From Prochlorococcus sp. AG-315-I14 (lineage in GTDB: Bacteria > Cyanobacteriota > Cyanobacteriia > PCC-6307 > Cyanobiaceae), in contig QBWF01000013.1 of assembly GCA_003283665.1 (NCBI GenBank), positions 1-24,490 of the forward strand: a stretch of 24,490 nt of DNA, read 5' to 3'. Below are positions 7,828-15,448 of this stretch, piece by piece (position 1 is the stretch's first letter; the number at the start of each line of letters is the position of its first letter). Both the position numbers and the translations under genes were made by a program. The notes below the pieces were generated by a model. It searched no databases, had not been told where the DNA came from, and saw only the letters and a list, made by a program, of their open reading frames with translations.

Positions 7828-7833
7828 TATAAT
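7828..7833 (+). promoter_or_regulatory. Putative -10 element for the 49-codon frame at 7854
   Basis: TATAAT begins 26 bases before the ATG at 7854, the same offset as the TATAAT before petN. There is no -35 box. A second TATAAT at 7731-7736 shows how common the motif is in this AT-rich gap. Confidence 0.3.
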
Positions 7834-7853
7834 TGTTAGTTTAATTTAATTAA

Positions 7854-8003
7854 ATGTCTAATAATTATTTAAAACTTGATAATGCTATGAATATGATCAA
7901 AGAAAATTTGCTTAGAGATCTATCTGACTCAGTACTAGAAACAAGTAAAAAAAGAAATAATTTTATTAATAAAGTTTCTTTTTCTGAGAAACATAAGGAT
8001 TAG
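7854..8003 (+). CDS. Putative small charged protein (49 aa)
   Basis: ATG at 7854 to TAG at 8001-8003. The product starts MSNNYLKLDNAMNMIKENLL and continues with charged, helix-favouring residues ending SFSEKHKD. There is no membrane segment. A TATAAT lies 26 bases upstream. Its last 38 bases overlap the 3' end of the minus-strand gene at 7966, tail to tail. Both frames may be real, since short convergent overlaps occur in compact genomes, but this one is the weaker candidate. Confidence 0.35.
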   Translation: MSNNYLKLDNAMNMIKENLLRDLSDSVLETSKKRNNFINKVSFSEKHKD

Positions 8004-8205
8004 TTTTATTTATTAACTCATATAAATCATTTTCTTCTAGTTTTGTCACAAGATATACTTCTTGTACTGTTTTTCCTTTTCTAGCTACTAATTTATAACC
8101 TTCACTCGTCTTTCGGCTTACTTTTAATGTTAATTGTTCATTTCTACTATTTGTCTGCGAAAGACATGCAGGAGTAATAGTTTTAATTGCTGAATTTTTT
8201 GACAT
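7966..8205 (-). CDS. Conserved-type hypothetical protein (79 aa, or 100 aa from an upstream start)
   Basis: From the ATG at 8205 the product begins MSKNSAIKTITPACLSQTNS and continues with a beta-rich, basic segment (LTLKVSRKTSEGYKLVARKGKTVQEVYLV) followed by a helix (LEENDLYELINKTNPYV). It is soluble with no signal peptide. An upstream ATG at 8268 would add 21 residues; neither start has a convincing ribosome binding site. I prefer 8205 because the added stretch is less protein-like. The gene is divergent from petN and shares its upstream region. Not ClpS: the expected acidic LDDDFNTFEHV-type motif is absent. No known family recognised. Confidence 0.65.
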   Translation of the reverse strand: MSKNSAIKTITPACLSQTNSRNEQLTLKVSRKTSEGYKLVARKGKTVQEVYLVTKLEENDLYELINKTNPYVSQKKKLY

Positions 8206-8351
8206 GATTGTTAGCCACTTGATGAGTCCATCGATATTTGTGCTGTGATTTCGGACCAATCTACCCATAGCTCATTAAATTAAATTTAATTACCCTTTTT
8301 TTTAATTTTAATAATTTTAGCTTAATGTCTTAATTTTCGTTCTCGATAAGA

Positions 8352-8357
8352 TATAAT
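8352..8357 (+). promoter_or_regulatory. Putative -10 element for petN
   Basis: TATAAT begins 26 bases before the petN ATG, predicting a leader of about 14 bases. The -35 position carries only weak matches (CTTAAT region near 8329). Position and perfect consensus give moderate support. Confidence 0.45.
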
Positions 8358-8377
8358 TTAATTATTTCTAATTTATT

Positions 8378-8479
8378 ATGATATTTACGTTAGGTTGGGC
8401 ATCTTTAGCAGCAATCTTTACCTTTTCTATCGCTATGGTTGTGTGGGGGAGAAATGGAGATGGATCCATTGACATTTAG
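8378..8479 (+). CDS. petN: Cytochrome b6f complex subunit PetN
   Basis: This 33-residue single-helix protein is PetN (subunit VIII), needed for assembly and stability of the cytochrome b6f complex in thylakoids, where electrons pass from plastoquinol to plastocyanin. The sequence [20 protein letters not shown] shows the family pattern of GWA or AWA near the start and FTFS in the helix, followed by VVWGRNG, the most conserved PetN segment. The tail (DGSIDI) is slightly longer than in freshwater cyanobacteria, which is typical of marine forms. A TATAAT lies 26 bases upstream. A 40-codon frame follows after 9 bases on the same strand. Confidence 0.93.
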   Translation: MIFTLGWASLAAIFTFSIAMVVWGRNGDGSIDI

Positions 8480-8488
8480 GCTATAAGA

Positions 8489-8611
8489 ATGTCATTTGAC
8501 TTTTCATTGTATAAGATTCTATCTATAGTATCAATCTCTTTACTTATATTTATAACGATAGGTGCGACCTACATAACCATTATTGATTGGAAAGACAAAA
8601 GAAAGAAATAA
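8489..8611 (+). CDS. Single-helix small membrane protein linked to petN (40 aa)
   Basis: ATG at 8489, 9 bases after the petN stop, opens a frame ending in TAA at 8609-8611. The product begins MSFDFSLYKILSIVSISLLI, has one strong membrane segment (about residues 8-32), and ends in an aromatic-basic tail IIDWKDKRKK. The clean topology signal (acidic N-terminus, helix, strongly basic C-terminus) and tight spacing argue that it is a real gene in a petN operon. I recall a small gene next to petN in other picocyanobacteria but cannot name it. It does not match PetG, PetL or PetM as I know them. It is convergent with thf1, 13 bases away. Confidence 0.68.
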   Translation: MSFDFSLYKILSIVSISLLIFITIGATYITIIDWKDKRKK

Positions 8612-8624
8612 TTAATATTGATTT

Positions 8625-9233
8625 TTATTTACTTTTATTTTGTTTAATCGTTTGAGCTATTATTTCAAGAGCTTGATTCATTTTTTCAATATTAGACCTA
8701 TAAAGACTAATGTCTTTTTCAACTCTTTCCTTTGGATACCCTATTAAATCCGTAAGTTTCAATATCTCACTATCTAATTCTTTGATCTCAATCTTATCGT
8801 AATCTGTTATTTCTTTAATCATTTTATATATACCAATTGCATTAATACGACTGTAATAACTATCATCTATTTTACTATCATCTATAGATTCAATATTTCC
8901 AGATAAATCCTTAAGAGTAATTGAGTTTAATTTCGTAGCTAATTGCTCTGCCTTAGAGTCTATTTCATCGGGATTAAATCCATTACAATTACAAATTGCA
9001 TTAAACAAAAGCGTTAAGTGATCATTAGGTTTATAGCCATTAGTAAATACATTAAACAGTTCTTTTAAGCCAAGAGCAAAAACAGGAGTTAGCTTAAAAT
9101 TTTTTTGATGACTTAATAAGTGCAGTTCGACTAATAATTCGTCAGCAAGCTTTCTGTATATAGGAGGTATTACATAAGGAAACTCCTTGTAAAAGTCTGA
9201 TTTACTGTCTGTGATCGTTGATCTTTGAATCAA
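8625..9233 (-). CDS. thf1: Thylakoid formation / photosystem II biogenesis protein Thf1 (Psb29)
   Basis: The 202-residue product matches the Thf1/Psb29 family. It begins with a TITDSKSDFY motif (the family's TVSDSKR-type start), then YRKLADELLVELHLLSHQ, FALGLKELFNVFTNGYKP, and LLFNAICNCNGFNPDEI. The C-terminal third is a charged helical region (about 130-200) likely to form a coiled coil. Thf1 is a peripheral thylakoid protein required for normal photosystem II repair and for the level of thylakoid FtsH; in Synechocystis and plants it has been reported to associate with FtsH. Length is near the shorter end of the family. It is divergent from clpP, with 78 bases between start codons, and an FtsH2-like gene lies just beyond clpP. 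Confidence 0.93.
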   Translation of the reverse strand: MIQRSTITDSKSDFYKEFPYVIPPIYRKLADELLVELHLLSHQKNFKLTPVFALGLKELFNVFTNGYKPNDHLTLLFNAICNCNGFNPDEIDSKAEQLATKLNSITLKDLSGNIESIDDSKIDDSYYSRINAIGIYKMIKEITDYDKIEIKELDSEILKLTDLIGYPKERVEKDISLYRSNIEKMNQALEIIAQTIKQNKSK

Positions 9234-9311
9234 TTTAATCCAACTTTATTCTTAAGAGACCATAGCTCAGCCCGTGACCTGGTTAGGATCATGAAAACCG
9301 ACCATTGATCG

Positions 9312-9902
9312 ATGATTCCTATTGTAATTGAAGAATCTGGAAGAGGTGAGAGAGCCTTTGATATTTATTCAAGGCTTTTGAGAGAAAGGATAGTTTTTTT
9401 GGGCGAACCAGTTACTAGTGATTCTGCTAATCGAATCGTGGCTCAACTACTTTTTCTTGAAGCAGAAGATCCAGATAAGGATATTTTTTTGTATATAAAT
9501 TCACCAGGAGGTTCTGTTTACGATGGGTTAGGCATATTTGATACTATGCAACATGTAAAACCAGATATTCATACTGTATGCGTTGGACTCGCAGCTAGTA
9601 TGGGAGCCTTTCTTCTATGTGCAGGAGCAAAAGACAAGAGAAGTAGTTTGCTTCATTCAAGAATTATGATTCATCAGCCATTGGGAGGAGCAAGAGGACA
9701 AGCAAGTGATATTAGAATTCAAGCTGATGAAATTTTATTTATCAAAGAAAAATTAAATAATGAACTTTCAAAAAGAACTGGTCAATCAATTGAACGGGTA
9801 AAAGAAGATACCGATAGAGATTTCTATATGTCACCAGCAGAAGCTGTTGAATATGGAATTATTGATAATATTTTCAACAAAAGACCAGTTAACCCTGTTT
9901 AG
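9312..9902 (+). CDS. clpP: ATP-dependent Clp protease proteolytic subunit ClpP
   Basis: The 196-residue product is a ClpP serine peptidase subunit, which forms a barrel and degrades proteins delivered by Clp ATPases. The catalytic triad is visible: Ser96 in GLAASMGAF, His121 in [10 protein letters not shown], and Asp169 in EDTDRDFYM. The oxyanion-region motif YINSPGGSV (61-69) is intact, so this is an active ClpP rather than a ClpR. The start [20 protein letters not shown] is the typical cyanobacterial N-terminus. No ribosome binding site lies at the usual distance before the ATG at 9312; an in-frame five-codon ORF ends just upstream. It is convergent with ftsH, with 14 bases between their ends. 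Cyanobacteria carry several clpP genes, so the paralogue number is left open. Confidence 0.95.
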   Translation: MIPIVIEESGRGERAFDIYSRLLRERIVFLGEPVTSDSANRIVAQLLFLEAEDPDKDIFLYINSPGGSVYDGLGIFDTMQHVKPDIHTVCVGLAASMGAFLLCAGAKDKRSSLLHSRIMIHQPLGGARGQASDIRIQADEILFIKEKLNNELSKRTGQSIERVKEDTDRDFYMSPAEAVEYGIIDNIFNKRPVNPV

Positions 9903-9916
9903 TTGCTAACAATTTA

Positions 9917-11839
9917 TTACTCGTTTAAAGCTGGTATAAATCTTTCTTTCGTTGGAATATCAGTAAAGCCAGAGAGAATTTGACAAAATTCATCACCATT
10001 AATAGTTTCTTTTTCAATTAATATTTCAACTAATTTATCCATAGCATCTCTATTTGATGAAACTATTTCTAAGGTTTCTTTATAACATTGTTTAACTATT
10101 TTCCTTACCTGTTCATCTATTTGTTTTGATATCTCGTCTGAAATATCTGAGCTTGTCATTAAACTTCTTCCTACGAATACTTCTTGACTTTCTCCTTCCA
10201 ATGACACAGGTCCAAGACTACTCATCCCAAACCTAGTAACCATTTGTCTAGCCATTGAAGCTACTTGTTGAACATCGCCTCCAGCTCCTGTCGTGACTTC
10301 AGATTTACCAAAAATGATATCTTCTGCTGCTCTTCCACCTAATGCAGCCATTATTCGAGCTTTTAATTGAGCTCTACTTACTAGCATTTGATCGTCGTCT
10401 GGGCTAAACCATGTGAGCCCTTTAGCTTGTCCTCTCGGAATGACAGTAACTTTTTGTACAGGGTCATGTGCTTTAACGAGGGAACCTATAAGTGCATGAC
10501 CAACTTCATGATATGCAATTAGTCTTTTACTTCTTCCATCAACTAATGGTTGCCCTTCCATGCCAGCAACAATACGGTCAACAGCATCATCAATTTCTGA
10601 TAAGCCAATCAGGTTTTTTCTTCTCCGGGCAGTCAATATTGCAGCTTCGTTAAGTAAATTAGCTAGATCTGCACCTGTAAAACCAGGAGTCCTTCTTGCA
10701 ATACTTTCAAGCGTTAAATCTACTTCCAGCTTTTTATTTCTTGAATGAACCTTAAGTATTGAAAGCCTTCCAGATATGTCAGGAGCGTCAACTGAGACTT
10801 GTCTATCAAATCTACCTGGCCTCATCAGGGCTGAATCTAATACATCTGGTCTATTTGTTGCTGCAATTATGATTATTCCACTGTTACCTTCAAAACCATC
10901 CATTTCAGTAAGTAATTGATTAAGTGTTTGTTCTCTTTCATCATTACCGCCTCCAATACCAGCTCCTCTTTGTCTTCCAACAGCGTCAATTTCATCTATG
11001 AATATTAAACAAGGACTATTTTCTTTAGCACGTTTGAAAAGGTCTCTTACTCTGCTAGCACCAACTCCAACAAACATTTCAACAAATTCTGAGCCTGAAA
11101 GAGAAAAGAATGGAACTCCTGCTTCACCTGCGATTGCTTTGGCTAAGAGTGTTTTACCTGTCCCTGGAGGCCCAACCAACAAAACTCCCTTAGGTATTTG
11201 AGCTCCGACTGAAGTAAACCGTTCAGGCTGTTTGAGAAAAGTTACTACTTCTTCTAAATCTTGCTTTGCCTCGTTTACTCCGGCTACATCATCAAATTTG
11301 ACACCTGTTTCCGCTTCCATCGCAAATCTTGCTTTTGTTTTACCAAATTGCATTGCTTGTCCTGGTCCTCCAGGCATTGAATTAGACCTTCTCGAAAGCA
11401 GAATCAATCCACCTATAAGAATTAAAGGAAATAACAAATTACCCAGGATTCCTAAACCCGCTGGTGCAGTTCTAGGAGGATGAATATCGAAACTTATACC
11501 TTCTTCTTTGAGAGTGTTCACTAATTCTGGAGCTAATCCCGGTAAATCAACTCTTAATCGTTGAACTCGATTATCTATTTCAGGATCAACAGCTTCCACA
11601 ACAGCATTTCGACCTCCATCATATATGTCGACAGAGGTAACTCTTCCTGCGTTTAAGTAATCAAGAAATCTTCCATAACTTATTTTAGTTACTGCTGTAT
11701 TACGAGACAAACTTGTTGAGGATGTCTTCTTAACCTGATTATTATTGGTATTTGATGTTCCAACTATTTGGAGTGTGATTAAAATCACTAGCGCAATAGG
11801 AACTACCCATAAAGCGAAAAGTTTCCACCTTTTATTCAT
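9917..11839 (-). CDS. ftsH: ATP-dependent zinc metalloprotease FtsH (FtsH2-like)
   Basis: The 640-residue product is a full-length membrane AAA protease. It has an N-terminal helix (about 8-26), an extracytoplasmic domain with [20 protein letters not shown], and a second helix (about 130-148). The AAA module follows with Walker A GPPGTGKT (223-230), Walker B LIFIDEID (278-285) and the second region of homology around 326-343. The zinc site HEVGH is at 444-448. The motifs [11 protein letters not shown] and [12 protein letters not shown] match the FtsH2 type, the thylakoid protease that removes damaged D1 during photosystem II repair, but assignment to one paralogue needs a tree. Its leader of about 90 bases, if the TATAAT at 11936-11941 is used, contains a small hairpin. 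Thf1, a known FtsH-associated factor, is encoded nearby. Confidence 0.95.
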   Translation of the reverse strand: MNKRWKLFALWVVPIALVILITLQIVGTSNTNNNQVKKTSSTSLSRNTAVTKISYGRFLDYLNAGRVTSVDIYDGGRNAVVEAVDPEIDNRVQRLRVDLPGLAPELVNTLKEEGISFDIHPPRTAPAGLGILGNLLFPLILIGGLILLSRRSNSMPGGPGQAMQFGKTKARFAMEAETGVKFDDVAGVNEAKQDLEEVVTFLKQPERFTSVGAQIPKGVLLVGPPGTGKTLLAKAIAGEAGVPFFSLSGSEFVEMFVGVGASRVRDLFKRAKENSPCLIFIDEIDAVGRQRGAGIGGGNDEREQTLNQLLTEMDGFEGNSGIIIIAATNRPDVLDSALMRPGRFDRQVSVDAPDISGRLSILKVHSRNKKLEVDLTLESIARRTPGFTGADLANLLNEAAILTARRRKNLIGLSEIDDAVDRIVAGMEGQPLVDGRSKRLIAYHEVGHALIGSLVKAHDPVQKVTVIPRGQAKGLTWFSPDDDQMLVSRAQLKARIMAALGGRAAEDIIFGKSEVTTGAGGDVQQVASMARQMVTRFGMSSLGPVSLEGESQEVFVGRSLMTSSDISDEISKQIDEQVRKIVKQCYKETLEIVSSNRDAMDKLVEILIEKETINGDEFCQILSGFTDIPTKERFIPALNE

Positions 11840-11865
11840 AGAGATTTCTTTATTACTGAGATTCT

Positions 11866-11882
11866 AAGGGTAAGTGCCCCTT
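11866..11882 (-). other. Small GC-rich hairpin in the ftsH leader
   Basis: Arms AAGGG and CCCTT enclose a 7-base loop, 27 to 43 bases upstream of the ftsH ATG. The surroundings are very AT-rich, so the GC cluster stands out. A role is not shown; five paired bases make only a weak structure. Confidence 0.25.
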
Positions 11883-11935
11883 TCCGTTGGATTAATTAAT
11901 TGGAGTATAAATAATACCATTCAAAATAATTTGAC

Positions 11936-11941
11936 ATTATA
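11936..11941 (-). promoter_or_regulatory. Putative -10 element for ftsH
   Basis: The minus strand reads TATAAT here, about 97 bases upstream of the ftsH ATG. No matching -35 box is visible. Chance matches are likely in such AT-rich DNA. Confidence 0.3.
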
Positions 11942-11963
11942 ACTTTTTGATATTCAGAATTAG

Positions 11964-11991
11964 TAGATAACTAATATTAATCAATTATCTA
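11964..11991. repeat. AT-rich inverted repeat 3' of the ABC permease gene
   Basis: Arms TAGATAA and TTATCTA (7 bases each) enclose a 14-base spacer that itself contains TAATATTA. It lies 22 bases beyond the stop of the permease gene (12013). No T-run follows on the minus strand, so an intrinsic terminator is doubtful. Confidence 0.3.
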
Positions 11992-12012
11992 TATTAGATT
12001 AAAAAATAAATA

Positions 12013-13242
12013 TTAGAGACTTCTTAATGCAGTTATTGGATCAAGTTTCGCGGCTCTTTTTGCTGGTAATACTCCAAAAGTAAGACCAATTGAACCAGAA
12101 ACTAATACAGTGATAAATATTGTCCCAAGACTAATAGTTGCTGGAACTGGAGATAACAAAGAAACCATTTTCACTGAAGTTATTCCTATACCTGCTCCAG
12201 TAATTCCTCCTAGTGTTGATAGTACTAATGATTCAAGGAGAAACTGAGTAGATATATCTAAACTCCTTGCTCCTAAGGCTTTTCTAAGTCCTATCTCTTC
12301 TGTCCTTTCGCTAACTGATACGAGCATTATATTCATTATTCCGATGCCTCCCACTAGTAATGATATTCCTCCAATAGCGGCTAATAGTAATGTCAATCCA
12401 CCTGTAATGGACGAAACTATTTGTAAAGCATCCTTTTGTGATCGGACGGCAAAATCATCATCTCTTATGATCTTGTGTCTTTGTCGTAGCAAATTTGTTA
12501 TTTGGAATTTTGCAGCTTGAGTACTTTCTTCATTGATTGCTTCCACACTTATGAAACTAAGACTAGTTCCATAGCTCGGATCTTTCCCTGTTATACGACT
12601 TACCATTGTTGATAATGGTATGTATGCATTTTCATCTTGATTACTGCCAAATACTGCTCCTTTTGGCTCCATTACACCAACAACTTCAAATGTTTGATCT
12701 TTAATCCGTACCTTATTCCCTAAACTTTGTTTTTGATTAAATAGCTTTTTTTTTAGATCTGGTCCTAAAACAACAATATTTTTAGCCCCTTGAATATCTT
12801 GATCATTAATAAACCGTCCTGCCGATATATCAAAGCTCCTAACGATTAAAAACTCACTCGTAACTCCGGAAATTGAACTACTTGTACTTTTAGGGCCAAA
12901 TTGAATAACTTCATTGGATGTTATTTGAGGAGCAACTCTTTTAATAGATGGAACTTGTTTTTCTATAGCATGAGCATCTTTTAAAACAAGGTTTCTGGGA
13001 AAAGCAACTCCTCTTCTTCTTGTGTCATTACTTCCAGGAACAACAAATAAAACATTTGCACCAAGATTGCTTAACTGGTTTTCTGCCAAATTTTGAGCAC
13101 CTCTGCCAACTCCTACAAGTGTTATTACTGATGCATTACCTATTACAATTCCAAGCATTGTAAGTAAACTTCTAAACTTATTAGCTCTAAGGTTTTTTAT
13201 AGCCATTATACCTGTCTCGGATAATGGCAATTTTCTTTTCAT
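12013..13242 (-). CDS. ABC transporter permease, MacB/FtsX family
   Basis: The 409-residue product has the MacB layout: a cytoplasmic start and first helix (ANKFRSLLTMLGIVIG, about 19-34), a long extracytoplasmic MacB-type periplasmic core domain (about 45-270), then three helices at the C-terminus. The signature VGGIGIMNIMLVSVSERTEEIGLRKALGA around residue 300 is diagnostic, and it ends in the usual P-A-K-R-A-A-x-L-D-P-I-x-A-L-R. Such permeases pair with an ATPase and often a membrane fusion protein to export peptides, lipids or lipoproteins or to act as mechanotransmitters. No ATPase gene is in the window, so the partner is elsewhere. It starts 8 bases after the pyruvate kinase stop, suggesting a shared transcript. 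Substrate unknown. Confidence 0.9.
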   Translation of the reverse strand: MKRKLPLSETGIMAIKNLRANKFRSLLTMLGIVIGNASVITLVGVGRGAQNLAENQLSNLGANVLFVVPGSNDTRRRGVAFPRNLVLKDAHAIEKQVPSIKRVAPQITSNEVIQFGPKSTSSSISGVTSEFLIVRSFDISAGRFINDQDIQGAKNIVVLGPDLKKKLFNQKQSLGNKVRIKDQTFEVVGVMEPKGAVFGSNQDENAYIPLSTMVSRITGKDPSYGTSLSFISVEAINEESTQAAKFQITNLLRQRHKIIRDDDFAVRSQKDALQIVSSITGGLTLLLAAIGGISLLVGGIGIMNIMLVSVSERTEEIGLRKALGARSLDISTQFLLESLVLSTLGGITGAGIGITSVKMVSLLSPVPATISLGTIFITVLVSGSIGLTFGVLPAKRAAKLDPITALRSL

Positions 13243-13250
13243 ATTATTTT

Positions 13251-14708
13251 TTATAGAAAAGGCAACTTAGCTTTATCTGATGAAGTAACAATACCAACTT
13301 TTACTAAATCAGTTGATCCACTTACACCTGACAATGTTCCTGCTGTTTCAACAACTAAGTCACCTTCTTTAAGTATATTCATTTCCTTGGCCATCTTCAT
13401 TGCATCATCAAATGTTTTTGATGTAGAAGATTGATTTTTAATTAAAAGTGGGGTTACTCCCCATACCAGTTGTAATCTACTAGCTACACTTTTTTCATTA
13501 GTAACGGCAAGAACAGGAGTTGCTGGTCTAAACTTACTGACATTTTTTGCAGTTGCACCACTTTTAGTTAATGGAATAATTGCTGCTGCATTTATTTGTC
13601 TAGCAATACTACTTACCGCTGCACTTATTGCATTTGGAATTGTACTCGGTAGATGATTTTCTAAATCTTTCAATGGATAATCTCTTTCAATTCTTTTTGC
13701 AATGGTTGCCATTGTTGCTACTGCTTCAATTGGATAATCTCCTACAGCAGTTTCATTTGAAAGCATTACTGCATCAGTACCATCAAGAATGGCATTAGCT
13801 ACATCACTAACTTCTGCTCTTGTTGGCCTTGGACTTGAAGCCATTGAGTCCAGCATTTGTGTAGCAGTTATGATTGGTATTCCAAGACTATTGGCTTTCT
13901 TAATAAGTTGTTTTTGCAAAAGAGGGACTTCTTCAGCGGGCATTTCTACACCAAGATCTCCTCTAGCTACCATTACCCCATCACATAGTTTTAAAACTGC
14001 GTCTATTTGATCAATTGCTTCAAATTTCTCAATCTTTGCTACTACAGGTGTTTCATATCCATGACTCTTTATTAAATCCTTAATTTCCTTCATATCTGAA
14101 GGATTCCTTACAAAGCTTAAGGCTACCCAATCTACACCTTGATTTAATCCAAATTCAAGATCTAATCTATCCTTATCTGTTAGCGCCCTAATTGACAATT
14201 GAACATCAGGAAAATTGACTCCTTTATTATTGGATAGAACTCCACCGACAGTAATTGTGCAATGTATTCTATTATCTTTTTTATCAACTCTGTCAACTTT
14301 CATTTCTACTCTTCCATCATCTAAAAGAATCCTATTACCAGCTGATACTTCATCAGCAAGCTTGTCATAAGTAACATTCGCTATTTCATTATTGCAATCG
14401 ATATTTTCCGATGTAAGTATGTATTTATCTTTGTTTTTTAGTGTTACTGGACCATTACTAAATCTACCAAGTCTTATTTTAGGTCCCTGAAGGTCTTGCA
14501 ATATTCCAATGTGTATTCCCAGTTTATCTGAAACTTGTCTTATCGTTTTAATTCTTTGAGCATGTTCATCATGATCACCATGACTGAAGTTCAACCTAAA
14601 TGTAGTGGCACCAGCTTCTACTAATTCACTGATTTGACTTTCACTCTCAGTTGCCGGACCTATTGTGGCAACAATTTTGGTCCTTCTAGTTAGATCCATT
14701 AATGTCAT
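13251..14708 (-). CDS. pyk: Pyruvate kinase
   Basis: Pyruvate kinase transfers phosphate from phosphoenolpyruvate to ADP in the last step of glycolysis. The 485-residue product has all main motifs: RRTKIVATIGPATES (8-22), LNFSHGDHDEH (39-49), the active-site block VAKIEKFEAIDQID with its catalytic lysine, the metal-binding MVARGDLGVEMP, and TATQMLDSM. A C-terminal domain follows (IPLTKSGATAKNVSKFRPATPVLAVT) with allosteric-type residues. The protein ends after this domain, without the extra C-terminal PEP-utiliser-like extension found in some longer cyanobacterial forms. Met4 is an alternative start (MDLTRRTKIV). It is divergent from the MazG-like gene and upstream of the ABC permease. Confidence 0.96.
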   Translation of the reverse strand: MTLMDLTRRTKIVATIGPATESESQISELVEAGATTFRLNFSHGDHDEHAQRIKTIRQVSDKLGIHIGILQDLQGPKIRLGRFSNGPVTLKNKDKYILTSENIDCNNEIANVTYDKLADEVSAGNRILLDDGRVEMKVDRVDKKDNRIHCTITVGGVLSNNKGVNFPDVQLSIRALTDKDRLDLEFGLNQGVDWVALSFVRNPSDMKEIKDLIKSHGYETPVVAKIEKFEAIDQIDAVLKLCDGVMVARGDLGVEMPAEEVPLLQKQLIKKANSLGIPIITATQMLDSMASSPRPTRAEVSDVANAILDGTDAVMLSNETAVGDYPIEAVATMATIAKRIERDYPLKDLENHLPSTIPNAISAAVSSIARQINAAAIIPLTKSGATAKNVSKFRPATPVLAVTNEKSVASRLQLVWGVTPLLIKNQSSTSKTFDDAMKMAKEMNILKEGDLVVETAGTLSGVSGSTDLVKVGIVTSSDKAKLPFL

Positions 14709-14785
14709 TTGAAGGACTTGTGGTATCCAAAAAATAACATCCTGATGTCATAAGTTTGGTAATTTGTGTTTTTAAGAACCGATTC

Positions 14786-15115
14786 ATGGAAATTAATCAT
14801 TATCAACGAGAATCTCGCAAAACGGCTATTTACCCTGACATTGGCAAAAATGCTATCTATCCAACATTGGGTCTCGTTGGTGAATCAGGAGAAGTCGCTG
14901 ACAAAGTAAAAAAAATTTTGAGGGACAATGCGGGTGTCTTTGATAAGAAAAGCAAAGATGAAATCAAATTAGAACTTGGTGATGTTCTTTGGTATGTTTC
15001 ACAATTAGCAACTGAAATGGGTTTTGAATTAGAAGAAATTGCTCAAGCTAATTTGAAAAAACTATTTAGTCGACAATCAAGAGGACGCATATCAGGCAGC
15101 GGTGACAATAGATAG
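14786..15115 (+). CDS. MazG-like nucleotide pyrophosphohydrolase
   Basis: From the ATG at 14786 the product is 109 residues. It carries the MazG-superfamily metal-binding pattern: GLVGESGEVADKVKK (E-x-x-E type) followed about 30 residues on by ELGDVLWYVSQLATEMG (E-x-x-D type). Enzymes of this fold cleave nucleoside triphosphates to monophosphates and pyrophosphate, and several act as house-cleaning enzymes. The single small domain differs from the two-domain E. coli MazG. A TTG at 14756 would extend the frame by 10 residues (MVICVFKNRF), but the ATG start gives a natural N-terminus, MEINHYQRES. The C-terminal tail is basic and glycine/serine-rich (RQSRGRISGSGDNR). It is divergent from pyk and convergent with the YggT gene, 10 bases away. 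The true substrate is unknown. Confidence 0.88.
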   Translation: MEINHYQRESRKTAIYPDIGKNAIYPTLGLVGESGEVADKVKKILRDNAGVFDKKSKDEIKLELGDVLWYVSQLATEMGFELEEIAQANLKKLFSRQSRGRISGSGDNR

Positions 15116-15125
15116 CCTTTGCTTC

Positions 15126-15428
15126 CTAATACATCTGAACTACCTGCATGAATGCTCCAGCAGATGTGGTTAATAAACCTTCAAGGACACGAAGTAATAC
15201 AAATGCAAGTATTGGAGAAAGATCTAATCCTCCCAAGGGGGGGATTATACCTCTAAAGAAATTCAGATAAGGATCTGTAATTGCACATAAATTAAGCAGT
15301 ATTGGATTACTCATGTCGAGATTTGGGAACCAAGTAAGAAGTACTCTTATAATTAAAATGAATTGATAAATGCTTATAGCTTGAACCAATACAACTAAAA
15401 TCCTTGAAATAATTTCGTAAACCATCAT
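15126..15428 (-). CDS. YggT family membrane protein
   Basis: The 100-residue product has two hydrophobic segments separated by the YggT signature: RVLLTWFPNLDMSNPILLNL followed by ITDPYLNFFRGIIPPLGGLDLSPILAF. This matches the YggT/Ycf19 (YlmG) family of membrane proteins of cyanobacteria and plastids. Plant and cyanobacterial YlmG proteins have been linked to nucleoid distribution and cell or chloroplast division. Met2 is an equally good start. It lies 20 bases after scpB on the same strand, and scpB is a chromosome-segregation gene, which fits such a role. Confidence 0.92.
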   Translation of the reverse strand: MMVYEIISRILVVLVQAISIYQFILIIRVLLTWFPNLDMSNPILLNLCAITDPYLNFFRGIIPPLGGLDLSPILAFVLLRVLEGLLTTSAGAFMQVVQMY

Positions 15429-15448
15429 TAAATTAATTTTTAATTATT

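Noticed and set aside
11931..11936. Perfect TTGACA (-35 consensus) on the + strand
   Set aside because: No matching -10 at 16-18 bases and no + strand gene downstream; the following gene is on the minus strand and ends there.
14756..14785. TTG start giving a 119-residue MazG-like protein
   Set aside because: The ATG at 14786 gives a natural N-terminus; the TTG extension adds unrelated residues.
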